DNA of 64,000 bases from Erinaceus europaeus (Eukaryota > Chordata > Mammalia > Eulipotyphla > Erinaceidae), in NCBI RefSeq assembly GCF_950295315.1, contig NC_080165.1:10035723-10099722 (forward strand), written 5' to 3'. The notes below the pieces were generated by a model. It was not told the origin of the DNA, made no database searches, and saw only the letters and a program-made list of their open reading frames with translations. This document shows, in pieces, positions 10,831-20,622 of this stretch. Numbering within the stretch: the first letter of the stretch is position 1; every line of letters begins with the position of its first letter. A program made the position numbers and the translations under genes.

Positions 10831-12890
10831 GGCCTTAATGTTTTTCATTACATGGATGACATCTTAATATGGGGAAAATCAGATACAGATCTCTGTGCCC
10901 TATGTGATTTTCTCATTCCTGCATTAAAGAAAAGCAGCCTTAATGTGGCTACTGAGAAGATACAGCTAATTCCTCCAATATCTTTTTTAGGTTCAGAGAT
11001 TTCTCTAACTCAAATTCATCCCTTAAAACCTAGTGTTACTTTTCCTTCTAACCTCACTCTTGCTTCTTTACAAAGTTTTCTTGGAAATTTAAATTGGCTT
11101 AGGCAGTATCTTTATCTGCCTACAAGCTGCCTCCAACCACTGTTTGACCTGTTAAAGGGAAACAAACAGCCCTCCTCAAAACGTAAGTTAACTCCCAAGG
11201 CCTCCTTGGCACTGGAAAGGGTTAACCAGACCCTCCAGGACATGCACCTTGTTCAGTTCTCCCTCTCCTCTCCGGTAAACCTTCTAATATTTAACTCCAC
11301 CCCCACAGTAGTAGGGGCATTGTGGAAGAACCATGGGGTTCTCTAGTGGCTTCACACGCCAGTAGGTGGAGCTCCAAGACTCCTCACTGAGATAGACGCA
11401 TTAGCATTCATGGTTCGCCAAGGAAGAAATAGGTCTGTGCAGGTCTTAGGAAAAGAACCGGATTTAATTATTCTGCCCTTTTCTCTCACAGATAGAGAGT
11501 GGCTCATACGCCATCATTCCCGGTTTTCCATAAGCTTCTTGGGGTTTCCAGGACAAATAGATAACCATTTTCCTTCTAATAAATTGATAGCTTCTTTACC
11601 TCTTTTATCTCTACTAGCACCTAAACTTTTCTCTCAAGATCCCATTCCTTCTGCTCCTACAATCTTCACTGATGGTGGAAAAAAGGGAGCTGCTGCCCTT
11701 ATATATTACCCGGACAAACAACCCCCTAAACCTCTCTTTACTGAGCTTCCTGATAATTCCCCTCAGTACAAAGAACTTCATGCTGTTTTCCTTGCATTAA
11801 AAGCTGTACCAGAATCCTTCAACCTTTTTTCTGACAGTGTGTATACTGTTAACTTACTTCCATGGCTTGCTCGTTCCTATGTGAAAATTGATGACAACCC
11901 ACTTTCCCCTCTCTTGATTCAAATCGCCTCTATGCTCTCTTCTCGAACCCAACCACTATATATTCAGCACCTTCATTCCCACAGCCCTCTTCCTGGTTCC
12001 CTGTCTGAAGGGAATGCTGCAGCTGACTGCCTTGCCTCCACAGGAGCTCTCCTAGTCTCTGTCTCTGATCCTGCTGATTTCCATTCTTTAACCCATGTTA
12101 ATCTTAAAGGCCTTCGAGCTTGATTTCCTGATGTTCCTTTACCACAGTTAAAACATATCCTAGCTACATGCTCTTCCTGTGCAAGTCTCATAAAAACACC
12201 TGCTATTCAGACTCTTGGTGTTAACCCCTGAGGCTTAAAAGCTAATGCTATTTGGCAAATTGATGTCACCCACATACCAAACTTTGGCAAACAAAAATAT
12301 GTGTTTGTCTCAATTGATACCTTTTCTAAATTTATGTGGGCAACAGCTCAGACAGGATAAAGATCTAAAAAGCTTATAAGCCATATGCTCTCCTGTTTTG
12401 CTGTGATGGGCTTACCTCTTCAAGTGAAAACTGACAATTGACATGCATTTACCAGCAAACAATTTAAATATTTTTGTTCCCTCTGGAACATTACTCATAC
12501 CACAGGCATTCCCTATAATCTACAGGGACAAGGCATTGTCGAGAGGGCCCATCAAACGCTTAAGGCTCAATTAAATAAAGATAAAGGAGGAATGTACCCC
12601 CCAATATCCAGCTAGCAAAAGCCTTAACTATGTTAAATCTCTTTAATATTTACAATAACTCAGACTTACCTCCTATTATTCTTCACTGGCAAACATCATC
12701 TACTCTCCCATCTATTAAGGTCAAATGGAAAGACCCACTTGATAAAATTTGGAAAGGGATGACCCTCTATTGACCATGGGAAGAGGTTTTGCATGCATTT
12801 TCCCACATAATTACTCTAAACCTGTCTGGGTTCCTGCCCACCATGTCCGACAATACCCTCATGATGGCACTGTTATCTCTGAAGAACAAG
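10831..12890 (+). pseudogene. ERV pol remnant: reverse transcriptase, RNase H, integrase
   Basis: The frame enters RT just before the YMDD active site (codons 10,849-10,860); everything upstream of it in pro/RT is deleted. RT thumb and connection follow. RNase H (about 11,665-12,030) keeps the D-E-D-D set: FTDGG, KELHAVFLAL, FSDSVY and EGNAAAD. Integrase keeps a histidine pair region (SLTHVNLKG), CSSC, and the D,D-35-E residues in WQIDVTH, KTDN and GIVERAH. In-frame stops occur at 11,344, 12,121, 12,229, 12,358, 12,439 and 12,771, with a frameshift at the C run near 12,597. Motif spelling is typical of betaretrovirus-like class II ERVs. Inactive. Confidence 0.9.
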
Positions 12891-13600
12891 AAATACAAGA
12901 GGACTAGCCACAGGATACATCCCAGGATCCATAATATGACATGGCAGAACCTACAAAAGTTGGCTCACAGAGCCCTCTCTCCTACCCCTTCCCTGAATGT
13001 CTTATGTTATGACCGGCCAGTTGTGTTTTGTGAGTGAGTGTGTTGAATGACCAAAAATTTTTGTATGACCCATCTGCCCAGAGTACTCTAAATGTTAAAA
13101 CCATTGTCACTAACATGTGTTAACTCTCTAAGTAATCTGAGTCTGTTTATAGTCCAAAGTAAATATGGTAAAAAAAAAAATCAAAATAGTTAAATCAATT
13201 ATAATCATCGAGGTATCAATTATAGTAAACCTCTAAGTTGTTACAAGTTTTTTTTTTTTTTCACAAGTAAGTGATTACAGCTATCAAGCCTTCATATGAA
13301 GAATCATCTGTTCATATGGTAAGGTATTAAACTGTAAGAAGTTCCTCCATATCCAACCTATGTGAATTAACAACATTCACATATTCTTGTACACTTAACT
13401 GGTGTATCTTGTCTTGCCACCAGAGGCCTGCCTTTGTCAGCCAACAATTTAAATATGTTTCCCTTTATAACATCACCCATGCCACAGACATCCCTTATTA
13501 CCCCCAAAGACAAATGGCTGTTCCCCTGGACATGGCATCCACTGACGGCTTCCCTTAGACTTGAGATATGATCCCACCTCTTCATACCAATGGATACATT
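12891..13600 (+). other. ERV interior with a second integrase-like segment
   Basis: Mostly unreadable proviral DNA. About 13,430-13,520 (CAGCCAACAATTTAAATATG ...) repeats at lower identity the integrase segment at 12,450-12,540. This implies a mosaic or a second, related provirus piece. T run at 13,249-13,261. Confidence 0.55.
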
Positions 13601-13937
13601 CCCCCTTCCTTACCTGTCTACCCTTAGTTGTGGGACCCTAGCTTGTTTTACTTCTCCTGCTCACAATAGGTCCTATAATTCTTTTTTTAAAACATTTTAA
13701 TTTATTGAGAAAGAGAGGAGGATAGAGAACCAGATATCTTTCTGGTACACATGCTGCCAGGGATCGAACTTGGGACCTCATGCTTGAGAGTCTAATGCCT
13801 TATCCACTGTAACACCTCCCAGACCATGGTCCTATAATTTTTAATAAGCTCATGGCCTTTTTGCAAAAACAGATTGATGCCGTAAAGATGCAACCTACAC
13901 AGACTTACTATCATAGGCTGGACATGGCAGAATATTG
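13600..13937 (+). pseudogene. ERV env transmembrane-subunit remnant
   Basis: Split by a SINE (13,681-13,827). Before it a hydrophobic leucine-rich anchor is readable with a stop in it (LVLLLLLTIGPII). After it comes a cytoplasmic-tail-like stretch (FNKLMAFLQKQIDAVKM ... YYHRL) ending in a stop near 13,937. The GP-I-[IL]-x-[NR]-[KL] tail pattern is that of gammaretrovirus/type D env proteins. Surface subunit, fusion peptide and heptad regions are not recognisable. Non-functional. Confidence 0.65.
13681..13827 (-). mobile_element. SINE type B with perfect 12-bp target duplication
   Basis: Antisense copy with the family's GCATGAGGTCC/TTCGATCCC tRNA-like B-box block. GGTCCTATAATT is repeated exactly at 13,669-13,680 and 13,828-13,839, so the SINE landed inside the env remnant. 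Confidence 0.9.
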
Positions 13938-14233
13938 ACTTGCTGTGGAGGATTTGCCCCCATCCATCAGAACGTCCACCATGTAGAGGACTGGCTAGCC
14001 AATGACAGGTAAAAGGGAAATTAGCACTATCCAATGAGCCTAAGACAGGGCACCTGGTACTACTGGGCAAAAATGACCAGGTGTTCCAATGACGGGTAAG
14101 ACGGAAGGCTGATCCCCAACCTAAGACAGGCACAGTCTACCCTGCCACAAAACAAAGTCCGCCAAACATCAAAACATGTGCCCTTAAGGTTGCTATTGGC
14201 ATGGCCATAGAGTTTATGTTAAAAGATAGTTCC

Positions 14234-14529
14234 TGGGAATTGGGCTGTAGCGCACCAGGTTTAGCGCAGATGGCTCTAAGTGCAAGAACCGGCTTAAGGA
14301 TCCCAGTTTGAGCCCCTGGCTCCTCACCTGCAGGGGAATCGCTTCACAGGCGGTGAAGCAGGTCTGCAGGTGTCTCTTTCTCTCCTCTTCTCTGTCTTCC
14401 CCTCCTCTCTCCATTCCTCTCTGTTCTATCCAACAACCACAATATCAGTAACAACAACAATGTAATTACAACAATAAAACAACTAGGACAACAAAAGGCA
14501 AAATAGCAAAAAAAAAAAAAAAAAAAAAG
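14234..14529 (+). mobile_element. SINE type A1, possible 3' transduction
   Basis: Full-length copy from GGGAATTGGGCTGTAGCGC to a 20-base-plus A run. The left flank GTTAAAAGATA (14,218-14,228) reappears not at the A tail but at 14,560-14,570, after about 28 extra bases (GATCCGCTTCCC...). Confidence 0.85.
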
Positions 14530-14639
14530 ATCCGCTTCCCTACACCTTAGAGTCCTTGTTAAAAGATAAGTTCTTTTCCCCCATGAATCACCCAGGACCT
14601 TCCAGATAATGGCTGACTACTATGACAAATAATATAAAA

Positions 14640-15032
14640 TAATAATAATAAATGAATAGGAAAGATACATCCCCCAATACTCAGTTGGCTAAGGCACCAA
14701 ACCTCTTTTTCTATAAAGCATTCAAATCAGATGCCCTGCTAACCATGAGAAGCAGATTGTTTGTGTTTCTTCCACAGGAATCCCGGAAAAAACCATCTGG
14801 ACCCCTGCACACCCTGACATCACCCACTAGATGGCACGACTACAGTGGCACATCCCTCCCCCAAAACCCTAGATGTCACCTGACGCGATCTGAAGAACCT
14901 GATTAACAGACTCCAAGGACAGAACCTTTTTACTGCCTGTCTGCCTTTCCTGCTTCTGCTTTGACCTGTCACGTTTTGGCGGTTCCAGCTCACACTCTAC
15001 AGAAAAGCAGAATTCCAGAGACTGACCTTCCT
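14640..15032 (+). other. ERV 3' interior, mosaic
   Basis: 14,650-14,745 repeats in diverged form the integrase C-terminal segment at 12,585-12,680 (CCCCCAATAYYCAG block). The rest up to the LTR piece, including a frame ending in a leucine run near 14,955, is not recognisable. U3 expected here is absent or too diverged. Confidence 0.45.
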
Positions 15033-15178
15033 CATGCAGCATTTCATTTTCGCTACCTCCATGTGGCCCAACCTGCTTCTCTAGCACCCAACTCTGAGGT
15101 GCCAGCGCAAATAAAGATTTGTGTTCCCTCTTCACTCCGGACCTCCTCTCTCTCTTCTTCTTGGCCTGCACAACGACA
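15033..15178 (+). repeat. 3' LTR, partial (R-U5 part only)
   Basis: Matches 9918-10,060 of the 5' LTR, including GTGGCCCAACCTGCTTCTC, AATAAAGATTTGTGTTCCC and the CAACGACA end. No TATA box or recognisable U3 upstream, so it is truncated or recombinant. Confidence 0.8.
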
Positions 15179-15185
15179 TGTTGCA

Positions 15186-16245
15186 ATCACATTATCTAGT
15201 TTTTATTGTTGACTTTTATTAGTTCTTTATATATCTTTGATATGAGCCTTTTGTCAGGTATATATAGCACAGAATTTTCTCCCATATATAGAATGCCTTT
15301 TCATTTTAGTGATAGTCTCTTTTTCTAGAAAGAAACCCTTAGTACTAAATGCAAGTACTAAATACAAGGATTAGGGTTGGAGCCCCTGTTCCCCTCCTGA
15401 AGGGAGCACACTTCACAAGTGACAAAGCAGGTCTGCAGGTGTCTCTCTCTCTCTCTCGCCTTCTATCTCCTTTTCTTCTCTCAGTATCTCTCTGCCCTAT
15501 CCAATAAAAATGGGAAAAAAATGGCCACCAAGAGTAGTGAATTCTTAGTGCCAGCAGCTACCCAGTGAGCCTCAGCAATAACCTTGGAGGAAAAAAAGCA
15601 AACAAACAAAAAGCAAACAAAAAAAATCACACATTTAGTTTTACATAATCATGTGTTTTATCTTTATTTTTTTTTCCATAGTCACTGAAGTGGAATTTAA
15701 AAAACATCACTGAAGTCATTGATTATTTTGCTTATATTTTCATCAACCTATTTTACAATTTCAGGTCTAATATCCAAGTTTTTTCATCTTTGTGGTAAAC
15801 TTGTGTAGCTGTTGTAAAATAATGAATCAGTTGCATTTATTTTGCTACTCAGTTTTCCCAACAATATTAAAGACCTTATTTTTTTTTTCCATTATCTGCT
15901 TTTAGCTCATTCCTTATAAATTAACTATGTAAGTTAAACTTCTTTTCTGGGCTTTCAATTTTGTTGTGTTAGTCAGTGTGTCCCTTTTTATTCCAGTGCT
16001 ACACTGCTTTGATTAATACAGTTGTTTCATATAGTCCAAGTCAGAAAATACAGCGTTTCATCCGTCTTTTATCTCAAGATTACTTCAGCTGTATATCTGT
16101 GGCTCCAAACAAGATCTAGTAGCAGCCACTACATTTTATTGAGAGGTGATCATTTTAAACAATGTTTAATAGTCTAAGGCATAAACACATAACTTGATTC
16201 CATTTCTTCTCATCTTCAGTTCTCTTCATAGTGACTCACAGTTTT
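15186..16245 (-). mobile_element. Older LINE-1 ORF2 fragment, antisense
   Basis: Complement of the L1 ORF2 region with TTTATTAGTTCTTTATATAT, TTTTGTCAGG and TTTTCCCAACAATATTAAAG blocks. Interrupted by a SINE at 15,358-15,600. Probably the continuation of the L1 at 7625-8455. Confidence 0.7.
15358..15600 (+). mobile_element. SINE type A2 with long 3' end, 5'-truncated
   Basis: Begins inside the tRNA-like part and carries the CT run, CCAATAAAAATGGG and the GGCCACCAAGAGTAGTG ... CAGCAATAACC extension that marks the longer A2 variant. Confidence 0.85.
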
Positions 16246-16334
16246 GATGTACAGGTTTTCCATACCCATTAAGTTTATTTCTAGGAACTTCCCCCCCCCC
16301 TTTGTTTGTCATCACTGGAGTTTCACATTTTCAT

Positions 16335-17885
16335 ATCACAGCAGACAACACAGAAATCCAAAGATTCAAGCTCCGACACTTATGGACATCTTATTTTTGA
16401 CAAGGGGGCCCAAACTATTAAATGGACAAAGGAGAGTCTCTTCGACAGATGGTGCTGGAGAAATTGGCTTTATGCATGCAAAATAATGAATTACTACATT
16501 TCGCCTCACACCAAAGTAAATTCCAAATAGATCAAGGACTTGAATGCTAAGAGAAAAACTATCAAAATACTTAGAGGAAAATATTGGAAGAATGCTTTTC
16601 CATCTAAGTTTTATAGGCATCTTCAATGATACAAACCCAATTGCAAGAAAGACTGAAACAAAGATAAACCAGTGGGACTACCTTAAATTAAAAAGTTTCT
16701 GCACAGCAAAATAAAATAGCAGCCAAACAAAAGGACTCATTACAAAATGGGAAAAGACTTTTTTACATACCATACATGAGACCAAAGGCTAATAACTAAA
16801 ATATAAAAAGAGCTTACCAAACTCAACAACAACAGATGACCCATCAAAAAATGGCGAGACAAATGATCAGAATATTCACCCAAAGAAAAGATCCAAAATG
16901 CTAACAGACACAATGCTCCAAGTCACTGGTTGTCAGAGAAATGCAAATATATACAACAATGAGTGACCACTTTACCCCCTGTAAAAACATCATCAGAAAG
17001 TGACAATACCAACAAATGCTTTAGATATTATGGGGGCAAAGGAAACTTCCTGAGCTTTTGGTGGGAATGTAAATTAGTTCAGCCCCTCTGGAGAGCAGTC
17101 TGGAGACCCTCATAAGCTAGAAATGGACCTTCCCTTCTGTATGACCCAGAAATTCCTCTTCTGGGGTTATATCCTAAGTAACCAAGAAAACCCATCCAAA
17201 AAGATCTGTGTACACCTATGCTCACAGCAGCACAATTTGTAATGGCCAAAACCTGGAAGCTACCTAAATGGCCAACAACAGATGAGTGGCTGAGAAAGTT
17301 GTGTTATATATACAGAGTATAATATCAGTCAGCTATTAAGAATGATAAATTCACCTTCTTTTTTAAAAAAGATTTTATTTGTTTATTCATGAGAAATGAT
17401 AGGAGAGAGAGAGAAACAAACATCACTCTGGTTGGTACATGTGCTTCTGGGGTTTGAACTCAGGACCTCATGCTTGAGAGTCCAATGCCTTATCCACTGC
17501 ATCACTTCCCGGACCACTAAATTTACCTTCTTCACCTCATTTTGGATGGAGCTTAAAGAAACAGTGTTAAGTGAGGTAAGCCAGAAAGAGAAGGATGAAT
17601 ATGGGATGATCCCATTCACAGATGGAAATTGAGAAATAAGAACAGAAGGGAAAACAAAGCAGAACTTGGACTGGGTTTAGTGTATTACACCAAGTAAAGG
17701 ACTCTAGGGGTGGGGTGTGGGGAAGGGTGGAGGGGTGGAGGCCTTCAGATCCTGATGCATGATGGTGAAGGGGGACTTAAGTCTGGGAGTGAGAGTGTTT
17801 TACTGAAAACTGAAAAATTGTACACATGTACCAACAATTGTATTTACTATAAACCATTAATACCCCCAATAAAATATATAAAGAA
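16335..17885 (+). mobile_element. LINE-1 3' end, sense
   Basis: ORF2 C-terminal third from the CTTATGGACATCTTATTTTTGA region (protein GHLIF-like) to the stop, then the short 3'UTR ending CCCCCAATAAAATATA. The frame is broken in many places. A type B SINE sits in it. This is the short-3'UTR L1 form. Confidence 0.9.
17361..17518 (-). mobile_element. SINE type B in L1
   Basis: Antisense, with AAATTCACCTTCTT (17,347-17,360) and AAATTTACCTTCTT (17,519-17,532) as a 14-base duplication with one mismatch. Confidence 0.9.
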
Positions 17886-17889
17886 ATCC

Positions 17890-18660
17890 AAATCATCATA
17901 CTCTATCAACCACTATATATTACAAAACTAGAGAGCCTGGAAGACATGGATGAAATCTGAGTAGCACGTAACCTCTTCAGACCACACCAGAAGGAAGTGC
18001 AGACTATGAGCAGACCAATCACAGCCAAAGAAACTGAAAACCTCCCCAACAACTCAAGTCCAGGCCAAGATGATTTTACAAGTTAAATCTCCAAAACCAT
18101 TAAACAGAAGCTATTACCTATTCTCCTCAAGCTCTTCTAAAGAATCAAAGATATAAAAATACTCTCTAACATCTTTTTTAATGACAATGTCACCCTGACA
18201 CCAAAAGCATACCTACAGGTAAAAAAGAGAAAGAGAGAGAGAGAGAGAACTATCAGACTGATATCTCTGATGAGCATAAACACTTAAGATGTTCAACAAA
18301 TTCTTTTTTTAAAATTTTTAAAAATTTTTTATTATCTTTATTGGATAGAAACAGCCAGAAATTGAGAGGGAAGGAGGAGATAGACACCTGAAGCCCTGCT
18401 TCACCACTTGCAAAGCTTTCCCCCTGCAGGTAACATGTCGCACTATAACATGTCACTCAACCAAGTGTGCCACCACCCGGCCCCATGATGTTCAACAAAC
18501 TCTAGCCAACTGGAAACAGCAGTACATTAAGAAGACTGTGCACTATGACCAACTAGGATTTATTCAAGTGATGCAAGCTTGGTTTAATACATGTAAGTCA
18601 ATAAATGTGATCCACCGCATGAACAAAATTCTTCCCCTTAAAATTGTCACTACTCAATAG
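17890..18660 (+). mobile_element. LINE-1 ORF2 reverse-transcriptase fragment
   Basis: Diverged sense L1 covering the start of RT (AATCACAGCCAAAGAAACTG to GTGATCCACCGCATGAAC). Contains the region encoding the KSPGPD-like block in degraded form and is split by a SINE at 18,301-18,486. Confidence 0.8.
18301..18486 (-). mobile_element. SINE type A2 in L1
   Basis: Antisense copy, near full length (ends GCCACCACCCGGCCCC). Flanked by GATGTTCAACAAA at 18,288-18,300 and 18,487-18,499, a perfect 13-base target duplication. Confidence 0.92.
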
Positions 18661-18689
18661 AATGCCTGCTTAAGGTTTATCAGTCTGCA

Positions 18690-19345
18690 TTAGATAAATT
18701 CATCTAGCTCTCCACAAATGGTGTATGAGACTGTAGCCATTATAGAAAACCGTACGGAGATTCTTCAACAGAAACTCAGAATAGAAATGTCACGTTGTCC
18801 AATAAGTCCCCGACAGGAGATGTATCTGAGTAACACAAAAGTACCAATTTGAAGAGCTATGTGAACTTCTATGTGTTCATGGCATCACGATACAGTAGTT
18901 TACAGTAGTCATGACATGGTAGTAAATAAAACAGCCATCTATGAATAAATTAATAATATAGATGTGCTCCATTTTCACAATTAAATTCTCCCCACCTATA
19001 AAAAATGGAATCCCACCATTTGAAATAACATGGGTGAAACTAAAGAGGATTATGTTAAGGAAATTCAATCACACAAAACAAATACAGAGTGATCGCACTC
19101 ACAGATGGCAGGACAAAAGGAAGGCTATGAAGCAAATCCTTGAATTTTGACAACAGAACAGTGATGAGAATGGGATTAAATAGGCAAAGGGGGTTATTAA
19201 AAGTAAAAACCCAGGAACACAGACTGATGGAAAGGAAGCTATTGAGAGTTTTCATAGTTTACAGAAATGTTAAGGCATAAAGCTGTATATGTCAGGTTTA
19301 TGTGGTATTCTAAAGTTACCTCTATAATAAAAGTAAATAGAAAAA
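18690..19345 (+). mobile_element. Old LINE-1 3' end
   Basis: Diverged sense L1: GAGACTGTAGCCATTATAGAAA, ATGTTAAGGAAATTCAATCA and CACTCACAGATGGCAGGACA blocks mark the ORF2 end and 3'UTR of an older L1 lineage than the others here. Confidence 0.7.
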
Positions 19346-19436
19346 TCTTCACCTGAAGATTAAAGCCTGTTGGCACCAAACTAGATTTTAAGAAAGATGA
19401 TTAAAAATTAAAAAATCAGTTAGGGAATATGAACAA

Positions 19437-19461
19437 TTGTGTTACCAATATATATATATAT
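19437..19461. repeat. TA microsatellite
   Basis: Short alternating AT run near the SINE. Confidence 0.8.
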
Positions 19462-19497
19462 ATAGCTACTAAAGCTATACAGGTTCCAAGTTCAGTC

Positions 19498-19499
19498 GT

Positions 19500-19530
<31 letters not shown>

Positions 19531-19775
19531 TTGCCTCCAAGGTTATTACTGGGACTCAGTACCGAATCCAATGCTCCCAGTGCATTTTCTCCTTTTTCCT
19601 GCCCCCTTCTATCCTTCTATTTTATTTGAGAGAACAGAGAAAAATTGAGAGGGGAGAGGCAGGTAGAGAGGGAGAGAGAAAGACAGACACCTGAAGACCT
19701 GCTTCACCACTTGTGAGTCGTCCCTCATACAAGTGGGGGTTGGGGATTGAACCTGGTACCTGTGATTCCTCCAAA
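19498..19775 (-). mobile_element. SINE type A2, long 3' end, 5'-truncated
   Basis: Antisense. Starts with an expanded TTTA run (complement of the TAAA tail), then GCCTCCAAGGTTATTACTGG and the CT-rich body to GGGATTGAACCTGGTACC. Confidence 0.85.
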
Positions 19776-20371
19776 GGTGGGAAAATTGACGGCGTGAATT
19801 GGGTTTGTACTGTGTTTGTACTCTTACCAGAAAAAAACATATATATATCAGATTCTTCCAAAAAACAGAAAATAGTATCAAAACACATCATGAAGGTGCT
19901 GAGTTCACTAAACTATACACATTTTTTTTGCAAAGAATAACACAGAAAAAGATATCATGATTTTTCTGACAACAGTGTCATTTGATGAACCAAATGCCCC
20001 ATTTCTCCCTTACCATTCTTATGAGTATAAATGTGACTGAGGCTGAATTAATTAGCTATGGTGGGCCTCCCTCTTTTTTATATATACACTCCTATTCACC
20101 AACTCTAGGCTACAGAACATTTACAGAGATGATCAATATACTAACGTGATCAAAAACTATAGCTCAGAAAAAAAAATTGACAACAAAGAACTGCAGTTTG
20201 TACCAAACCATTCATGAACTTTTTCTCCAATATGGACAAAATAACAAATGAAATGAAATATTTTAGTAGAAACTGATCAGTTTCTTCCCAACTTCCTGAA
20301 GTATCTTTGTAATGGCAATACATATATCTTTATAAGGGAAACCTCATCTTTCTATAGTTTCAAAATCATGC

Positions 20372-20622
20372 ACCTATTTAAGCATACGTGTTACAGTGCA
20401 CAAGGACCTGGGTTCAAACCACCCTGGTCCCCACCTATTAGAGACTGTAAAACAATGCTGTAGGTGTCTCTCGTTATCTTTTCTTATCTTCCCCTTCCCT
20501 CTCAATTTATACCCCATCAATATTTAGTGTATCAAATAAAATAAAGGAGAAAAATGACCATAAGGAGTGAGAAGTTCATCACACAGGCACTGAACCCCAG
20601 CAGTAACCCTAGGAGAAATAAA
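20372..20622 (+). mobile_element. SINE type A2, long 3' end
   Basis: Sense, degraded. GTTACAGTGCACAAGGACC, then CCCCAGCAGTAACCCTAGGAG as the 3' extension. Older than most A2 copies here. Confidence 0.8.

Larger units (their letters stand above)
9615..15178 (+). mobile_element. Degenerate endogenous retrovirus (betaretrovirus-like pol)
   Basis: Order seen: 5' LTR, primer binding site, splice-donor-like site, gag remnant, pol (RT palm and thumb, RNase H, integrase), env transmembrane remnant, 3' LTR piece. The gag middle, protease and RT N-terminus are deleted, and pol is closed by several stops. SINEs at 13,681 and 14,234 inserted later. The pol style (YMDD, WQIDVTH, GIVERAH) is that of class II/betaretroviral ERVs. 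Not able to make virus. I could not assign a clean target duplication. Confidence 0.9.

Noticed and set aside
10255..10848. 197-codon minus-strand open frame
   Set aside because: Mirror of the repetitive gag remnant. Its repeated TEHVSAE-like units simply reflect the sense-strand repeats.
9600..15190. A target duplication for the provirus (GCAGTCACAT versus GCAATCACAT)
   Set aside because: The similar strings do not abut the LTR ends and are longer than retroviral duplications. They may belong to the older L1-B insertion.
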